Below are positions 54,787 to 63,646 of a stretch of 64,000 bases of DNA, in pieces. Position 1 is the stretch's first letter. Each line of letters begins with the position of its first letter. The notes below the pieces were generated by a model. It made no database searches. It was not told where the DNA came from and saw only the letters and a list, made by a program, of their open reading frames with translations. A program made the position numbers and the translations under genes. Location: NCBI RefSeq assembly GCF_017377715.1, contig NZ_JAFVMF010000015.1, positions 50,575-114,574 on the forward strand, written 5' to 3'. The stretch comes from Acetobacter sacchari (GTDB taxonomy: Bacteria > Pseudomonadota > Alphaproteobacteria > Acetobacterales > Acetobacteraceae).

Positions 54787-55584
54787 GGTCAGCCCCCTCA
54801 CTGCAACAACTTCGCCCCCCATCGACGCTTACTCTCGCTGTCGAGAACGAGCTTATCACCACCCGGTCAACCTCGGAAACCAACCGGACCGACTTGTCCG
54901 TTCGGAGAGCGAAAGGAGATTTTTTATCAAGAACATATCTTTTCCAGATTCCTCCAACAATTCTGCCGCCGCAACGACGCCACATGGGGCGACGGGAGCC
55001 CACATACTTCAAGAGGAGACGTATTTATATCCATCACGTGGGCGCCGCCGATACGATTCGAGCAAAACTGCGGAGCATTTGGATTATCCGCACATTTCAT
55101 ATCAGACAACCCAAACTGGGCCCTAAGCCCACTGCGTCCTGGAAGATGGTATCCAGAACGTAACGTGTCTCGCGTTCCATTTTGACCCATGTTTTCGCAC
55201 GCGGATAAAGCCTCGAACTGACACAGGTTCAACCTCCTGTGTGAGCGACTGGATCCACCGGAAGAGAAAGGCGCAAGCGGTTGTCCGATCCTGCCAACCG
55301 TTCTGCGCCACGAATTACACGAGCGGACTTATCGCCCAGATCGGCGAGAACACCCGAAATCCATCTATATCTCGAGAACGGCCAGGGCCGCAGAATTATT
55401 CCGCTCTAGTTTCTTTCAGCCCTTGGCAATCAATTTTGGCCACCGAAACATCTGGCGCTCTGCTAAACGCTCACAAAACACCCAAGCCAAGCAATCAAAG
55501 TTTCAACGCGGGATTTCAGAGAAAAAATTCGCCCCCCAAATATTATACTGAAAAATTTCCAGAGAACGCCAATGCGTCCCTCAC
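54787..55584. other. 798-base gap without a supported gene
   Basis: The composition is more AT-rich than the surroundings. Several short frames exist on both strands, but none has a recognisable domain or coherent codon use. It must include the promoter for the sugar genes. Possibly a decayed insertion. Confidence 0.5.
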
Positions 55585-58578
55585 CTATATCTGCAGCGTG
55601 CTGGCTGCAAAAACACGTTGCAGAATTGCATTAAGGCGCACCGTGTATGATTTTTCGCTGTTCTCGTCTTCAAGCGCACGTAAGGCGCCCGTGCGCACCG
55701 CGCTCCAGAACTCTTCGTCGGCATACAAGGACGCAACGCGCGAGGCGAACCGGGACGGGTCATCGACCGGACCAGAAACGATTTCCAGACCGTCGCGCCA
55801 GCCGAGTTGACGGCAGAGAAGATCGGACGCGACGACAGGAAGGCCGTACGAAGCCGCCTCATGCACCTTATAGGGCACGCCTCCCGCAAAGCGTGTAGGC
55901 GCCACGAATATCTTGTGAGAAGCGTAAAGCGGCGCGACATCATCGACCGCGCCCAACAATTCGACGCCGGGAAACGCGCCGAGCGAGCTCAGATCGACGC
56001 CTGCCCCCCGGTATCCTGCAACAGTGAGGCGTATGTCAGCCCCTGACGCTTCACGCACCAGCGGCAGTACATGCTGGATAAACCAGACGAGACTATCGTG
56101 ATTCGGCGACCCAGTTTCATGCATCGCCCCGACAAACAATAAATCGCGCCGTTCCGCCCAATTCGTGGGTGTCGGGCGGACTGGCCGCATGTGCCCCAGC
56201 TCCATGACATTGGCGTATCCCGCTTGCCTGATCGCGTTGGCGTCCAGCGCGCTGGTAGCGACGACAGCCTGACACAACCATGCGTGCGTCAACTCAGCCG
56301 ACACAGCGTCCGCCACCGACGAGGATTGGGGCTCGCCTGCCAGCTGCGCGCGAAGAGCGGTCCTCGGCGCGTCCAGCGCCTCCGTATCAAGCACAATTCC
56401 GTTCATAGGCAAGCCAGCCGCGTGCGCCAGAAGAATTGGCGCCAGGCGTTCGAGATTGTGGGTGCGGCCGACCCAAACACAATCGAAAACGCCGCTTCGC
56501 TCGGTCAGGAGCCTGTCGAAGTCTTTCAACTCCAGGCCGTTAAGAACCTCAACATCAGATGGAAATTCAGCGAGAATCTTGGAAAGCGGTTCGGTGGCCG
56601 AGTAAATTGGCGCCACAGTCACCTGATGACCGAGGCGGCTCATCGCGCGCACAATATCGTTCGAACGCACGAACCCAGAGCCAAGCCCGCGACATGGCAC
56701 TTTGTCTTCGACAAATAGAATACGTTTGCGCGACGATGCCCCCAAACGCGCCCTGGCGCGAAGAGACGGCGCGGGCGGCGGTAAAGTCAGAAAACGCTCA
56801 GCATGGCGACTGCGCAGGGTGGCGCGATCTGATGCTTCCAACGTGACAGCTTCCGACGCGACGATGTCCACCGAGGCGAACATCTCAGGTTCGTAAAGAG
56901 TGGCGGCGTCAAGCGCTGCCGCCCGCAACCCAAGATCGACGATCGCTGCAGCCGGAGAGTCATACGCCCTGTCGAAACCATTCAGCGCGCCAAGCAACGC
57001 CCGGTCGACCATCAGGCAGGGCGTCGAACCGCAGGAAACTTCCCGCGAGAAACACGCCTCCGGCGTTTCGGGCGGAGCGCCTTCCTGATAACGCTCAAGA
57101 GAGGCGTCACGCCAAAGGATGGCCCCGGCCTCCAGCAATCGGCCATCCGGCCGAACGATGCGTCCGGTGACCAGACCGACCCGTTTTCGTCCAGATCCTC
57201 CGACCGCATCGAAATGGCTCAGCGCCGCCTGAACGGCCCCATGCCCCACCTGGACGCCCTGCCCTAACCAGAGCACCACCTGCGCCGTCAGATATGGCAA
57301 CGCCGACGCCATGGCGTCGGCATGGGTGGCGCCACTTTCCAGCCTGATGACCCGAGCGCCGATAATGAATTGCTCTATACGCGCCGTGTCGTCCCGGGAG
57401 CCTGCGTCGACAATCACCAGTTCGGTAGGCTCATGAAATGTGCAACGTAACGCGGAAAGAGCGGCGAGCGTCTGGGGAAACCTGTTGCGCACGTGCACGA
57501 CGACGCTCAACCGAGGCGTTCCACTGAAAGAAAAATCCAGCGGACGTCGCGCAAGAAGCGCAATCAGCGCCTCGGCGCGACACGCCGCGAGATGCTCATA
57601 CTCACCTTGAGCGAGCGACGGCAGTGACTGGACCTGGGTCTCGCGGCGCGAAATCCAGTGGGCGAACGCGTCCCGAACCAGACCACGCTCGATGTCCTCA
57701 CGCACCGTCCCCGAGTGAAAATACGCCTCAAGATCGATTTCCGGATGCGGACGCCGCCGCTCAAGACAGCCGAAACGAACGAAGTGCTCATAGCCCGATC
57801 GAAAATTTCCGGCCGCCACGGCTTCGCCGATATCCGGGTAGAGATCGAGATAGAAACTTTCGGAAAACCACGGGAGCGCCGAGAACTGGCCGGGCGTGCG
57901 GTTGGTCAGGAAATGCTGCAGCGCGCTTTGAAACAGACCATCACGCAAGGCCTTTCTGACTGCGGGATACGTCTCAAGATACCATGGAGCGTCGAAATAC
58001 CACGACGTGCGACGAACATCAGCTTCCTGAGGGGCAGCCAGCAATGTGGCGAAAGCGCCTGTTTCGGGAATGGAGGACGCCGGATGCAACTCGTTGTCGG
58101 GCAGCGGCGACGGCGCGAGAAGTGAGTCGTTGTAAAAAAGCTGTGGATCGAAGAAGAGGCTGCCGGACCGAAACTCCCGGTCGCCCGTTCGCAGGTAATG
58201 ATCGTAGCCGTTGAACGCCCCCGAACGATCAAGGGTCGCACGAGTCAGATCCGGGTAGCGGGACAGATACCAGGGCTCCGAAAACAGCCCGTTCGGCGAC
58301 CGGTCTTCGTGACCGTATTGCGAGTAATGGTCAAAGCCTGAGACAAAGCCATTCTGGCGAATAGCCTCTTCAATGTCAGGATACGCGCCGCGATACCACA
58401 GCTCATCGAAATACTTGTTGGGCGATAGTCCGCGCGCGGCGCCTTCGTTCCGATAATGCGCCTCCAGCGCACCGTTGTCGGCGGCGGCCAGTTCTCCAAG
58501 CTCGGAAGCATAGCGAGCGCGGTACCAGTCGGCGTCAAAGCTGGACCAGACTGGCGTCTTCAAGGACTCCGGCGGCAC
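55585..58578 (-). CDS. Large two-domain glycosyltransferase with N-terminal repeats
   Basis: A 997-residue cytoplasmic protein. The first ~300 residues hold about six degenerate repeats of F(D/S)xxWYxxxYPD...GxFxSGxxHYxxxGxxE (for example FDELWYRGAYPDIEEAI and FSEPWYLSRYPDLTRA), common in surface-polysaccharide enzymes. A GT2 domain (about 355-600) has RLSVVVHVRNRFPQTLAALS and LVIVDAGSRDDTA; a GT-B/GT4 domain (about 635-990) has RILFVEDKVPCRGLGSGFVR and GGVPYKVHEAASYGLPVVAS. The start is GTG with GAGG upstream. It probably builds capsular or exopolysaccharide; no other polysaccharide genes are adjacent. Confidence 0.88.
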   Translation of the reverse strand: MPPESLKTPVWSSFDADWYRARYASELGELAAADNGALEAHYRNEGAARGLSPNKYFDELWYRGAYPDIEEAIRQNGFVSGFDHYSQYGHEDRSPNGLFSEPWYLSRYPDLTRATLDRSGAFNGYDHYLRTGDREFRSGSLFFDPQLFYNDSLLAPSPLPDNELHPASSIPETGAFATLLAAPQEADVRRTSWYFDAPWYLETYPAVRKALRDGLFQSALQHFLTNRTPGQFSALPWFSESFYLDLYPDIGEAVAAGNFRSGYEHFVRFGCLERRRPHPEIDLEAYFHSGTVREDIERGLVRDAFAHWISRRETQVQSLPSLAQGEYEHLAACRAEALIALLARRPLDFSFSGTPRLSVVVHVRNRFPQTLAALSALRCTFHEPTELVIVDAGSRDDTARIEQFIIGARVIRLESGATHADAMASALPYLTAQVVLWLGQGVQVGHGAVQAALSHFDAVGGSGRKRVGLVTGRIVRPDGRLLEAGAILWRDASLERYQEGAPPETPEACFSREVSCGSTPCLMVDRALLGALNGFDRAYDSPAAAIVDLGLRAAALDAATLYEPEMFASVDIVASEAVTLEASDRATLRSRHAERFLTLPPPAPSLRARARLGASSRKRILFVEDKVPCRGLGSGFVRSNDIVRAMSRLGHQVTVAPIYSATEPLSKILAEFPSDVEVLNGLELKDFDRLLTERSGVFDCVWVGRTHNLERLAPILLAHAAGLPMNGIVLDTEALDAPRTALRAQLAGEPQSSSVADAVSAELTHAWLCQAVVATSALDANAIRQAGYANVMELGHMRPVRPTPTNWAERRDLLFVGAMHETGSPNHDSLVWFIQHVLPLVREASGADIRLTVAGYRGAGVDLSSLGAFPGVELLGAVDDVAPLYASHKIFVAPTRFAGGVPYKVHEAASYGLPVVASDLLCRQLGWRDGLEIVSGPVDDPSRFASRVASLYADEEFWSAVRTGALRALEDENSEKSYTVRLNAILQRVFAASTLQI

Positions 58579-58697
58579 TTTACCTCACCTTGCCTGAAAG
58601 CAAGCCTCGGCGATGCGTCGACTTGCAGGGTCAGATAGACGCCCCGAGTGAACATCGCCGCAGTCAACACGATCACACCTGACGTTGCCAGCAGGCG

Positions 58698-59195
58698 CTA
58701 CGACTGGGCGCGACGGGTCCGCCACAGCGCCACGAAATCGATCTGCTGTAAAATGACGGGCAGGAATCCTGCTTCGCGAGTGAGATCAGCAAGGTAGTTG
58801 CGGGCGGCGGGAAACAACATTCTCGGCGCTTCCACCAGCAGCAACGGCTCAAAGGTCTCGGCTGTGGAGTTTCGCAGAGAAAACAGTCCGGCGTAGACGA
58901 TCCTGGCGTTGAACAACGCGACAGGTTGCTGCCCTTCCGCGGGTGGCTCGCCCACCCCTTCGCAGCGCAGCACCAACTCGACTTCGAAGTCGGGAGAGTT
59001 CTCACCGATCTGTTTGGCGCCGACGTCCAGTTGCAGCGTCGTGTGCGGACGCTGGGGCGGTCGAGTGTGGATCAGTGGCGCGTTGTGGACGTCGAATGTG
59101 ACGGAGCGGACATACTGCACACCCATAAGAATGGACGGACCAGTCTGCTGCTGGGCTCCGCCCGCGACTGACTCCATCGTGTTAGCATCGACCAT
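58698..59195 (-). CDS. secB: Protein-export chaperone SecB
   Basis: Tetrameric chaperone that keeps preproteins unfolded and passes them to SecA. The 165-residue protein shows PSILMGVQYVRSVTFDVHNA, LDVGAKQIGENSPDFEVELV, RIVYAGLFSL and EAPRMLFPAARNYLADLTRE, then GFLPVILQQIDFVALWR, all standard. I chose ATG at 59195, which gives normal SecB length; ATG at 59252 would add 19 residues. It lies between the glycosyltransferase and a small hypothetical gene, same strand. Confidence 0.94.
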   Translation of the reverse strand: MVDANTMESVAGGAQQQTGPSILMGVQYVRSVTFDVHNAPLIHTRPPQRPHTTLQLDVGAKQIGENSPDFEVELVLRCEGVGEPPAEGQQPVALFNARIVYAGLFSLRNSTAETFEPLLLVEAPRMLFPAARNYLADLTREAGFLPVILQQIDFVALWRTRRAQS

Positions 59196-59292
59196 CTTGA
59201 AGAACACGCTCCGTTTCGATGTATACCTTACAAAGGGTTCCGTAGCAGACATCGCGCGTATGAGCGAGTGCGGCGGTCAGCGAAGACCGTTT

Positions 59293-59598
59293 TCAGGCGA
59301 AGCGTCCATGCAACACGCCAAGAGCTGGCATCGGCTTCCACCCCTTTGGCAACTCGGCGCGGTGAATCGGCGCGATATGATAGGTCGGCGCCGGGTCAGG
59401 AGATTGCTCGAGAAAATGAGCGTAGGCGCGGACCTGATCACGCCGCCAGGCGCAATCCGTCAGGGCGGCTTCGCGCGTCGGATAGATATTCGCCACTTTT
59501 CGCGTGCGCCCGATCAGGGCGACGACGGCCCACATTCCATCCCGCGTATTTTCACCCCGTTTCCTGCCCGGCAAATCGAATGGCAGAATGGTAGTCAT
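59293..59598 (-). CDS. Conserved small hypothetical protein
   Basis: A 101-residue soluble protein with a basic, aromatic composition: DGMWAVVALIGRTRKVANIY, PTREAALTDCAWRRDQVRAY and PAPTYHIAPIHRAELPKGWK. No domain is recognised. It lies 97 bases upstream of secB, in the same direction. It appears to be a genuine gene by coding character, but no function can be given. Confidence 0.62.
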   Translation of the reverse strand: MTTILPFDLPGRKRGENTRDGMWAVVALIGRTRKVANIYPTREAALTDCAWRRDQVRAYAHFLEQSPDPAPTYHIAPIHRAELPKGWKPMPALGVLHGRFA

Positions 59599-59778
59599 CG
59601 GTCGGGGCGATCCTTTCCAACCCGGGAGGACACGCCTTCTGACGGCGTTCCGTCACGACACCATGCACGGCGACCCGATGCAAGATTTCCCCGTCCAATT
59701 GACAGAACGCAGCCGATGGCCGAGCCATCAACCAGCGCTTTCCTTGCTCCGGGCGCAGCGTGACGTTAGGAACAGACC

Positions 59779-60126
59779 ATGATCCGCCTTATTCTCATAA
59801 TACCATTTCTGCTGGCGCTGATCCTCTTCGCCGCCAGCAATCAGGACTCCCTCCAGATGTGGCTCCTGACATACGGGTGGTCGTCGTCTGTAGGAATCGT
59901 GGCGTTGATCGTCGCCGCCATATCGTTTTTGCTCGGCGCGTTCTCCGTCTGGGTCGTGGAGCTGGCCCAGCGGCGGCGTGCGCGAAAAGCGGAAGCACAA
60001 ATCCGTGAACTGAACGCCACGCTGGCGCAGCGCGACGCCGAACTTGCGCAGCTTCGTCGGGACGCAGTCATGGTTCCGCCGATTTCCGAGGCGTCCCACA
60101 CCAGCCTGCCGCCGCAGCCGCTCTGA
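59779..60126 (+). CDS. lapA: LapA domain (DUF1049) inner-membrane protein
   Basis: A 115-residue protein with two membrane helices (LILIIPFLLALILFAASNQ and SVGIVALIVAAISFLLGAFS) separated by a short periplasmic loop containing SLQMWLLTYGW, then a basic cytoplasmic coiled coil (RRRARKAEAQIRELNATLAQ). This is the LapA layout; LapA helps control LPS synthesis through LapB and FtsH in E. coli. It is 13 bases upstream of pyrF; the pairing lapA(lapB)-pyrF is widespread. LapB is not present here. Confidence 0.9.
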   Translation: MIRLILIIPFLLALILFAASNQDSLQMWLLTYGWSSSVGIVALIVAAISFLLGAFSVWVVELAQRRRARKAEAQIRELNATLAQRDAELAQLRRDAVMVPPISEASHTSLPPQPL

Positions 60127-60139
60127 AAGCGAAACGGAG

Positions 60140-60847
60140 ATGACCGATCGACAGACCGGGCTGATCGTCGCCCTGGACACGCGTGACCCGACGCAGGCGG
60201 AGCGCTGGGCGCAAGCGGTGACGCCCCACGCCTCGGTCATAAAACTTGGACTCGAATTCGCCTATGCGGCGGGCTTCGACGCCGTCGCGCGACTTGCCGC
60301 GGGGCGGGCGCTCTTCCTCGACCTCAAGCTGCATGACATCCCCAATACAGTCGGCGCAGCTGTCGGCAGTCTGACGAGTCTGAAGCCGGCCATGCTGACG
60401 ATTCACGCAAGCGGCGGAAGCGCTATGGTCGCCGCCGCCAGCGCCGCGCGGAATGACGCATTTGACACTGCGACGCGGCCGCTGCTGCTTGCGGTCACGG
60501 TCCTGACCAGTCTGGACGACGCGGCGCTTGCAGAAACCGGGGTTGCGGGCGGCGCAAGGGCGCAGGTGCTGCGGTTGGCCGAACTCGCGCTACGCAACGG
60601 GGCGGACGGCCTTGTCTGTTCAGCCCATGAACTGGAAGCCCTGCGTCGCGAATTCGGCGAGTCTCCGGTATTGGTGACGCCCGGCATCCGCCCCGCAGGC
60701 GCTGCGGCAGGCGATCAGAAGCGCGTCATGACGCCGGGAGAGGCCCGCAGGGCCGGCGCCGACTGGATCGTGGTCGGCCGCCCCATCACTGGCGCAGACG
60801 ACCCGGCCGCCGCCGCCGCCGCCATAGCGGCAGAACTGACGTCGTGA
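60140..60847 (+). CDS. pyrF: Orotidine 5'-phosphate decarboxylase
   Basis: Last enzyme of UMP synthesis. The 235-residue TIM-barrel protein has LIVALDTRDPTQAERWAQ, KLGLEFAYAAGFDAVARL, and the catalytic FLDLKLHDIPNTV (Asp-Lys-Asp), then VTPGIRPAGAAAGDQKRVMT and GRPITGADDPAA at the phosphate end. ATG at 60140 follows CGGAG. The stop overlaps the trpF start (GTGA), so lapA, pyrF and trpF form one operon. Confidence 0.97.
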   Translation: MTDRQTGLIVALDTRDPTQAERWAQAVTPHASVIKLGLEFAYAAGFDAVARLAAGRALFLDLKLHDIPNTVGAAVGSLTSLKPAMLTIHASGGSAMVAAASAARNDAFDTATRPLLLAVTVLTSLDDAALAETGVAGGARAQVLRLAELALRNGADGLVCSAHELEALRREFGESPVLVTPGIRPAGAAAGDQKRVMTPGEARRAGADWIVVGRPITGADDPAAAAAAIAAELTS

Positions 60848-61533
60848 GCGGCGCAGTCGGCGTCAAGATTTGCGGGTTGACCGAAGAGGTCGGGGTCGCC
60901 GCCTGCATAGAATGTCGCGCCGACTGGATCGGTTTCAACTTCTTCAGCCGATCCCCACGTTACGTGACGCCCGAGCGCGCGCGCGGACTGGCCGCCATCG
61001 TGAAGGCCTCCGCGTTTCAGCCCGTCATCGTCGGATTGTTCGTCGAACCGTCCGAGCAGGAAATAGAGCGCGCGCTTGCTCATGCCCCCCTCGCCGCCAT
61101 GCAGCTTTACGCCTCGCCCGAGCGTGCGCTCGTCCTGAGGGAGCGGTTTGGCCTGCCGACCTGGCTGTCTTGTCCGGTTTCGGACGCCGCCGACCTGCCA
61201 GCCGAGGGACGATTCGAGCGGCTTGTCGTCGAATCCCGCCCTCCGAAAGACGCGACGCGCCCCGGCGGCAATGGCGTCGCGTTTCCGTGGGCGATTACAG
61301 CCGACTGGGCCGCGCCATCGCCCTGGATGCTGGCGGGCGGCCTGCGGCCGGACACTGTCGCCCAGGCTATCGCTGAAAGCGGCGCGGTCGCAGTGGACGT
61401 CGCCTCCGGCGTCGAGCGCTCTCCGGGCGTCAAGGATCCTCATGCGATCCGGCGATTCATTGCGGCCGCACGCGACGAGAATGCGACCGAAAGCGCTTTC
61501 CCTCTTGAGTCTCGTGGAGATGCTGCTATCTAG
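60844..61533 (+). CDS. trpF: Phosphoribosylanthranilate isomerase
   Basis: Third step of tryptophan synthesis, an Amadori rearrangement in the cytoplasm. The 229-residue barrel shows VKICGLTEEVGVAACIEC (catalytic Cys), DWIGFNFFSRSPRYV, VGLFVEPSEQEIE, PWMLAGGLRPDTVAQAI and VDVASGVERSPGVKDPHAI (catalytic Asp). Its GTG overlaps the pyrF stop. TrpB and TrpA, often next to trpF, are not downstream here: a tRNA and mobile-looking DNA follow instead. Confidence 0.96.
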   Translation: MSGAVGVKICGLTEEVGVAACIECRADWIGFNFFSRSPRYVTPERARGLAAIVKASAFQPVIVGLFVEPSEQEIERALAHAPLAAMQLYASPERALVLRERFGLPTWLSCPVSDAADLPAEGRFERLVVESRPPKDATRPGGNGVAFPWAITADWAAPSPWMLAGGLRPDTVAQAIAESGAVAVDVASGVERSPGVKDPHAIRRFIAAARDENATESAFPLESRGDAAI

Positions 61534-61546
61534 CCTTGCCGACGCC

Positions 61547-61637
61547 GGAGAGATGGCCGAGCGGCTTAAGGCGCACGCTTGGAAAGCGTGTGTGCGTTAA
61601 TAGCGTACCGTGGGTTCGAATCCCACTCTCTCCGCCA
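61547..61637 (+). tRNA. tRNA-Ser (anticodon GGA)
   Basis: Complete class II tRNA with encoded CCA. Acceptor GGAGAGA pairs with TCTCTCC (61627-61633), then the discriminator G and CCA. The anticodon loop CTTGGAAAG gives GGA, decoding UCC/UCU. A long variable arm (about 61590-61607) and the T-arm GGGTTCGAATCCC follow. It lies 13 bases after trpF. tRNA-Ser genes are frequent insertion sites for phages and islands. Confidence 0.97.
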
Positions 61638-62106
61638 GATGATGTAAAAATTCCAAATAAAATCATATAGTTAACTCTGCATGAGTTTTTCCTCCCCCTC
61701 TTGTTACCCCTCTTAAAAACGGCGCTCCCGAGAAACAGATGGGAACATTGGGGGACGCATAGGCTCCATGAGGCGTGGTTCTCATATGCGGCCGACTGCG
61801 CTGTGGAGTTGCCAGGCGGACTACGGCTAGGCAGCCGCTTACCTTTAATATATTGCGCCCGCGCGGCATTCGCTTTGCTCCCCGCATGCACATCCGGGCC
61901 TTAGGGCCGGGGACAGTTGTCGGGGGCGATTCTGGACCGAATCTCTGAAATTTGCCGATTCTGGTAACGGATGCGTCGAATTTCACGACCACATAATTCT
62001 CATGATTTTCGGCAATCCTTTAGTCGGTATCTAAAGGTTATTGTGTTCATTTCTTGTTCACGAACTTTCTTTAGTCCCTTGCAAAGAAATGAGTTGTTCT
62101 TCCGGC
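61638..62106. other. Gap between tRNA-Ser and the relaxase-like gene
   Basis: About 470 bases with no supported gene; composition varies and the right end (61970-62100) is AT-richer. If an element is inserted at the tRNA, its attachment site and first promoter would be here. No copy of the tRNA 3' end could be found again within the window. Confidence 0.45.
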
Positions 62107-62126
62107 GTGCAGGAATTTTCCTGCAC
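62107..62126 (+). promoter_or_regulatory. Hairpin just before the relaxase-like gene
   Basis: GTGCAGGA-ATTT-TCCTGCAC is a perfect 8-bp stem, 18 bases before the start codon and adjacent to the ribosome site AGAGG. It could control translation or be part of a transfer origin, which relaxase genes often have upstream. Confidence 0.5.
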
Positions 62127-62144
62127 AACGAGAGGACGCAGACG

Positions 62145-63020
62145 ATGAATACTCAATTCATTCACATTAGTGCCTACTCTCTCAGTGGAGCGCCGTCGGG
62201 TTCCAGCGTGAGTTCGGTTCTTGATGAGGCGGCGCGAAGACCGGGCGCTAGTCCGCACGTTAAGCAGCCACTTCCGCCGGTTCCAGTTTTCGGTTGTTCG
62301 ATCGATGAACTGGAAGTGGAACATCATGCGCGGGTTATCGCAGCGCGCACGGAAACGAAAAACGGTCCCCGTAGGATACGAGGTAGCCAATCCACGCTCC
62401 TCACGGTCGTGGCGTCATACCCCGGCGGCGGCATGATGCTGGAGTGGCAGCGCGGGACGGTCAGGTGGCTACAAAGGCAGTTTGGCGCTGCCCTGAGAAG
62501 TGTCATCCGTCACGATGACGAGAGTTACCCCCACCTCCATGCGTATGTATTGCCCACTACCCCCAATATGCGTGCGGCGGACCTCCACCCGGGCGCGCGG
62601 GCAAAGCGGCGTGCGATGGACGCTGGAGCCAGCAACAAGGCCGGGGACATCGCCTACAAAGAGGCAATGCGGCTATGGCAAGACAGTTACTGGCAGGATG
62701 TCGGGGCGCGTTGTGGCCTCGAACGCATCGGTCCAGCGCGCCAACGACTCAGTCGTGCTGAGTGGAGGACTGCTGACCGTGTTAATCGCCTATTGCGTGA
62801 TCACGAAGCCAAGCTGCAGAGCGTGCGAAGGCTGCATGAGCGGCGAATGGATCGAGAATACGGGCTATTGCAGATCGTGAAGCGCTACATCCCGAAGCAG
62901 GCATGGGATATGGCGATGGCGCGCGCGGAAGAGCGGATTGCGGAGATAGAGCCAAACCTGAGCGATCTCGTCCACGATACTGAATCTGGCCTAGCTCCTG
63001 AGCCTGACTTCGAACCGTAG
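62145..63020 (+). CDS. Mob_Pre/MobV-type relaxase-like protein
   Basis: A 291-residue protein. RHDDESYPHLHAYVLPTTPN closely follows the HxDExxPHxHxxxxP signature of plasmid mobilisation/recombination relaxases (Mob_Pre, MobV), with the His pair that binds metal. The downstream half is helical and charged (RRLHERRMDREYGLLQIVKR), as in MobV proteins. It is shorter than typical MobV relaxases (about 350-500 residues), so it may be a specialised or reduced form. ATG at 62145 follows AGAGG. It suggests mobilisable or rolling-circle-type DNA integrated next to tRNA-Ser. Confidence 0.72.
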   Translation: MNTQFIHISAYSLSGAPSGSSVSSVLDEAARRPGASPHVKQPLPPVPVFGCSIDELEVEHHARVIAARTETKNGPRRIRGSQSTLLTVVASYPGGGMMLEWQRGTVRWLQRQFGAALRSVIRHDDESYPHLHAYVLPTTPNMRAADLHPGARAKRRAMDAGASNKAGDIAYKEAMRLWQDSYWQDVGARCGLERIGPARQRLSRAEWRTADRVNRLLRDHEAKLQSVRRLHERRMDREYGLLQIVKRYIPKQAWDMAMARAEERIAEIEPNLSDLVHDTESGLAPEPDFEP

Positions 63021-63047
63021 ACGCTGTTGGCTCCAAGGTCAGTCCAC

Positions 63048-63368
63048 TCATGCCCTAGCCGTCCCAACAGGCGTGCGACCCAAAAGCTCACGCCTGCGGA
63101 CGACAGCAATCGCGGTTTCGTTGACGATGGATCGGATTGCGTCCTCCATCGTCAAACCGCCTGAGATATAATAGTGCGGCGTCTCGACTGCTGACCTCCG
63201 CATGTTCTCCATGAACGTCGCCTCATCAACGCCATTCAACACACTCAACTCGGCAAGATGCATCCCGAAGCTGTAATTTGCGGATCGAAGATCTCCGGAT
63301 AGCTCCCCACACAGCTTTTCTATGGTGTCAGCCGGGCTGCCTGCTCTATCGTCCTCGCATGTCAGCAT
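63048..63368 (-). CDS. Small hypothetical protein
   Basis: 106 residues, acidic in the first half and basic at the end (AIAVVRRRELLGRTP). It has no signal or membrane segment. HLAELSVLNGVDEATFMENM suggests helices. Its proposed start overlaps the start of the plus-strand gene by ten bases, so one of them starts later. No family recognised. Confidence 0.45.
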   Translation of the reverse strand: MLTCEDDRAGSPADTIEKLCGELSGDLRSANYSFGMHLAELSVLNGVDEATFMENMRRSAVETPHYYISGGLTMEDAIRSIVNETAIAVVRRRELLGRTPVGTARA

Positions 63369-63646
63369 GGTTTTATCTCTTCGCTCTCGTCTTCGCGTAT
63401 TTCTGGCTCACGGGCCGGTTGTTCGCTGGGGTGATGCTGTTCGCGTTCATGCGATACTTGGCGGAGAGCAGCTATGTTTCTGCTCACTTCCTCGATTATT
63501 ACGCTGAGGTCGTGTCGATCTCGTTCGGCCCATGGATGCTTTGGCAGGTGTGGAAGGCGCATCTTGCTCGGCTGGAAGCGAGGAAAGATGTCGCCTTCGG
63601 AGAGTGGGCCGGAAAGACTACCTGGAATCTCTCCCGTAGGGATTGA
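63359..63646 (+). CDS. Small membrane protein
   Basis: 95 residues with two hydrophobic helices, FYLFALVFAYFWLTGRLFAG and VVSISFGPWMLWQVW, then a basic helical tail. No ribosome site is obvious before ATG 63359; a TTG at 63278 is the upstream alternative. It overlaps both neighbours at its ends, on the opposite strand. Holin-like by size and membrane pattern, which would fit a phage neighbourhood, but this is inference. Confidence 0.45.
   Translation: MSAWFYLFALVFAYFWLTGRLFAGVMLFAFMRYLAESSYVSAHFLDYYAEVVSISFGPWMLWQVWKAHLARLEARKDVAFGEWAGKTTWNLSRRD

Noticed and set aside
54331..55185. 284-codon frame on the plus strand
   Set aside because: First half is antisense to the sugar isomerase gene; the rest has no recognisable content.
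61526..61891. Minus-strand frame of 121 codons across tRNA-Ser
   Set aside because: Its tail is the known false translation that tRNA-Ser genes produce (GGESGIRTHGTLLTH...). Not a protein.
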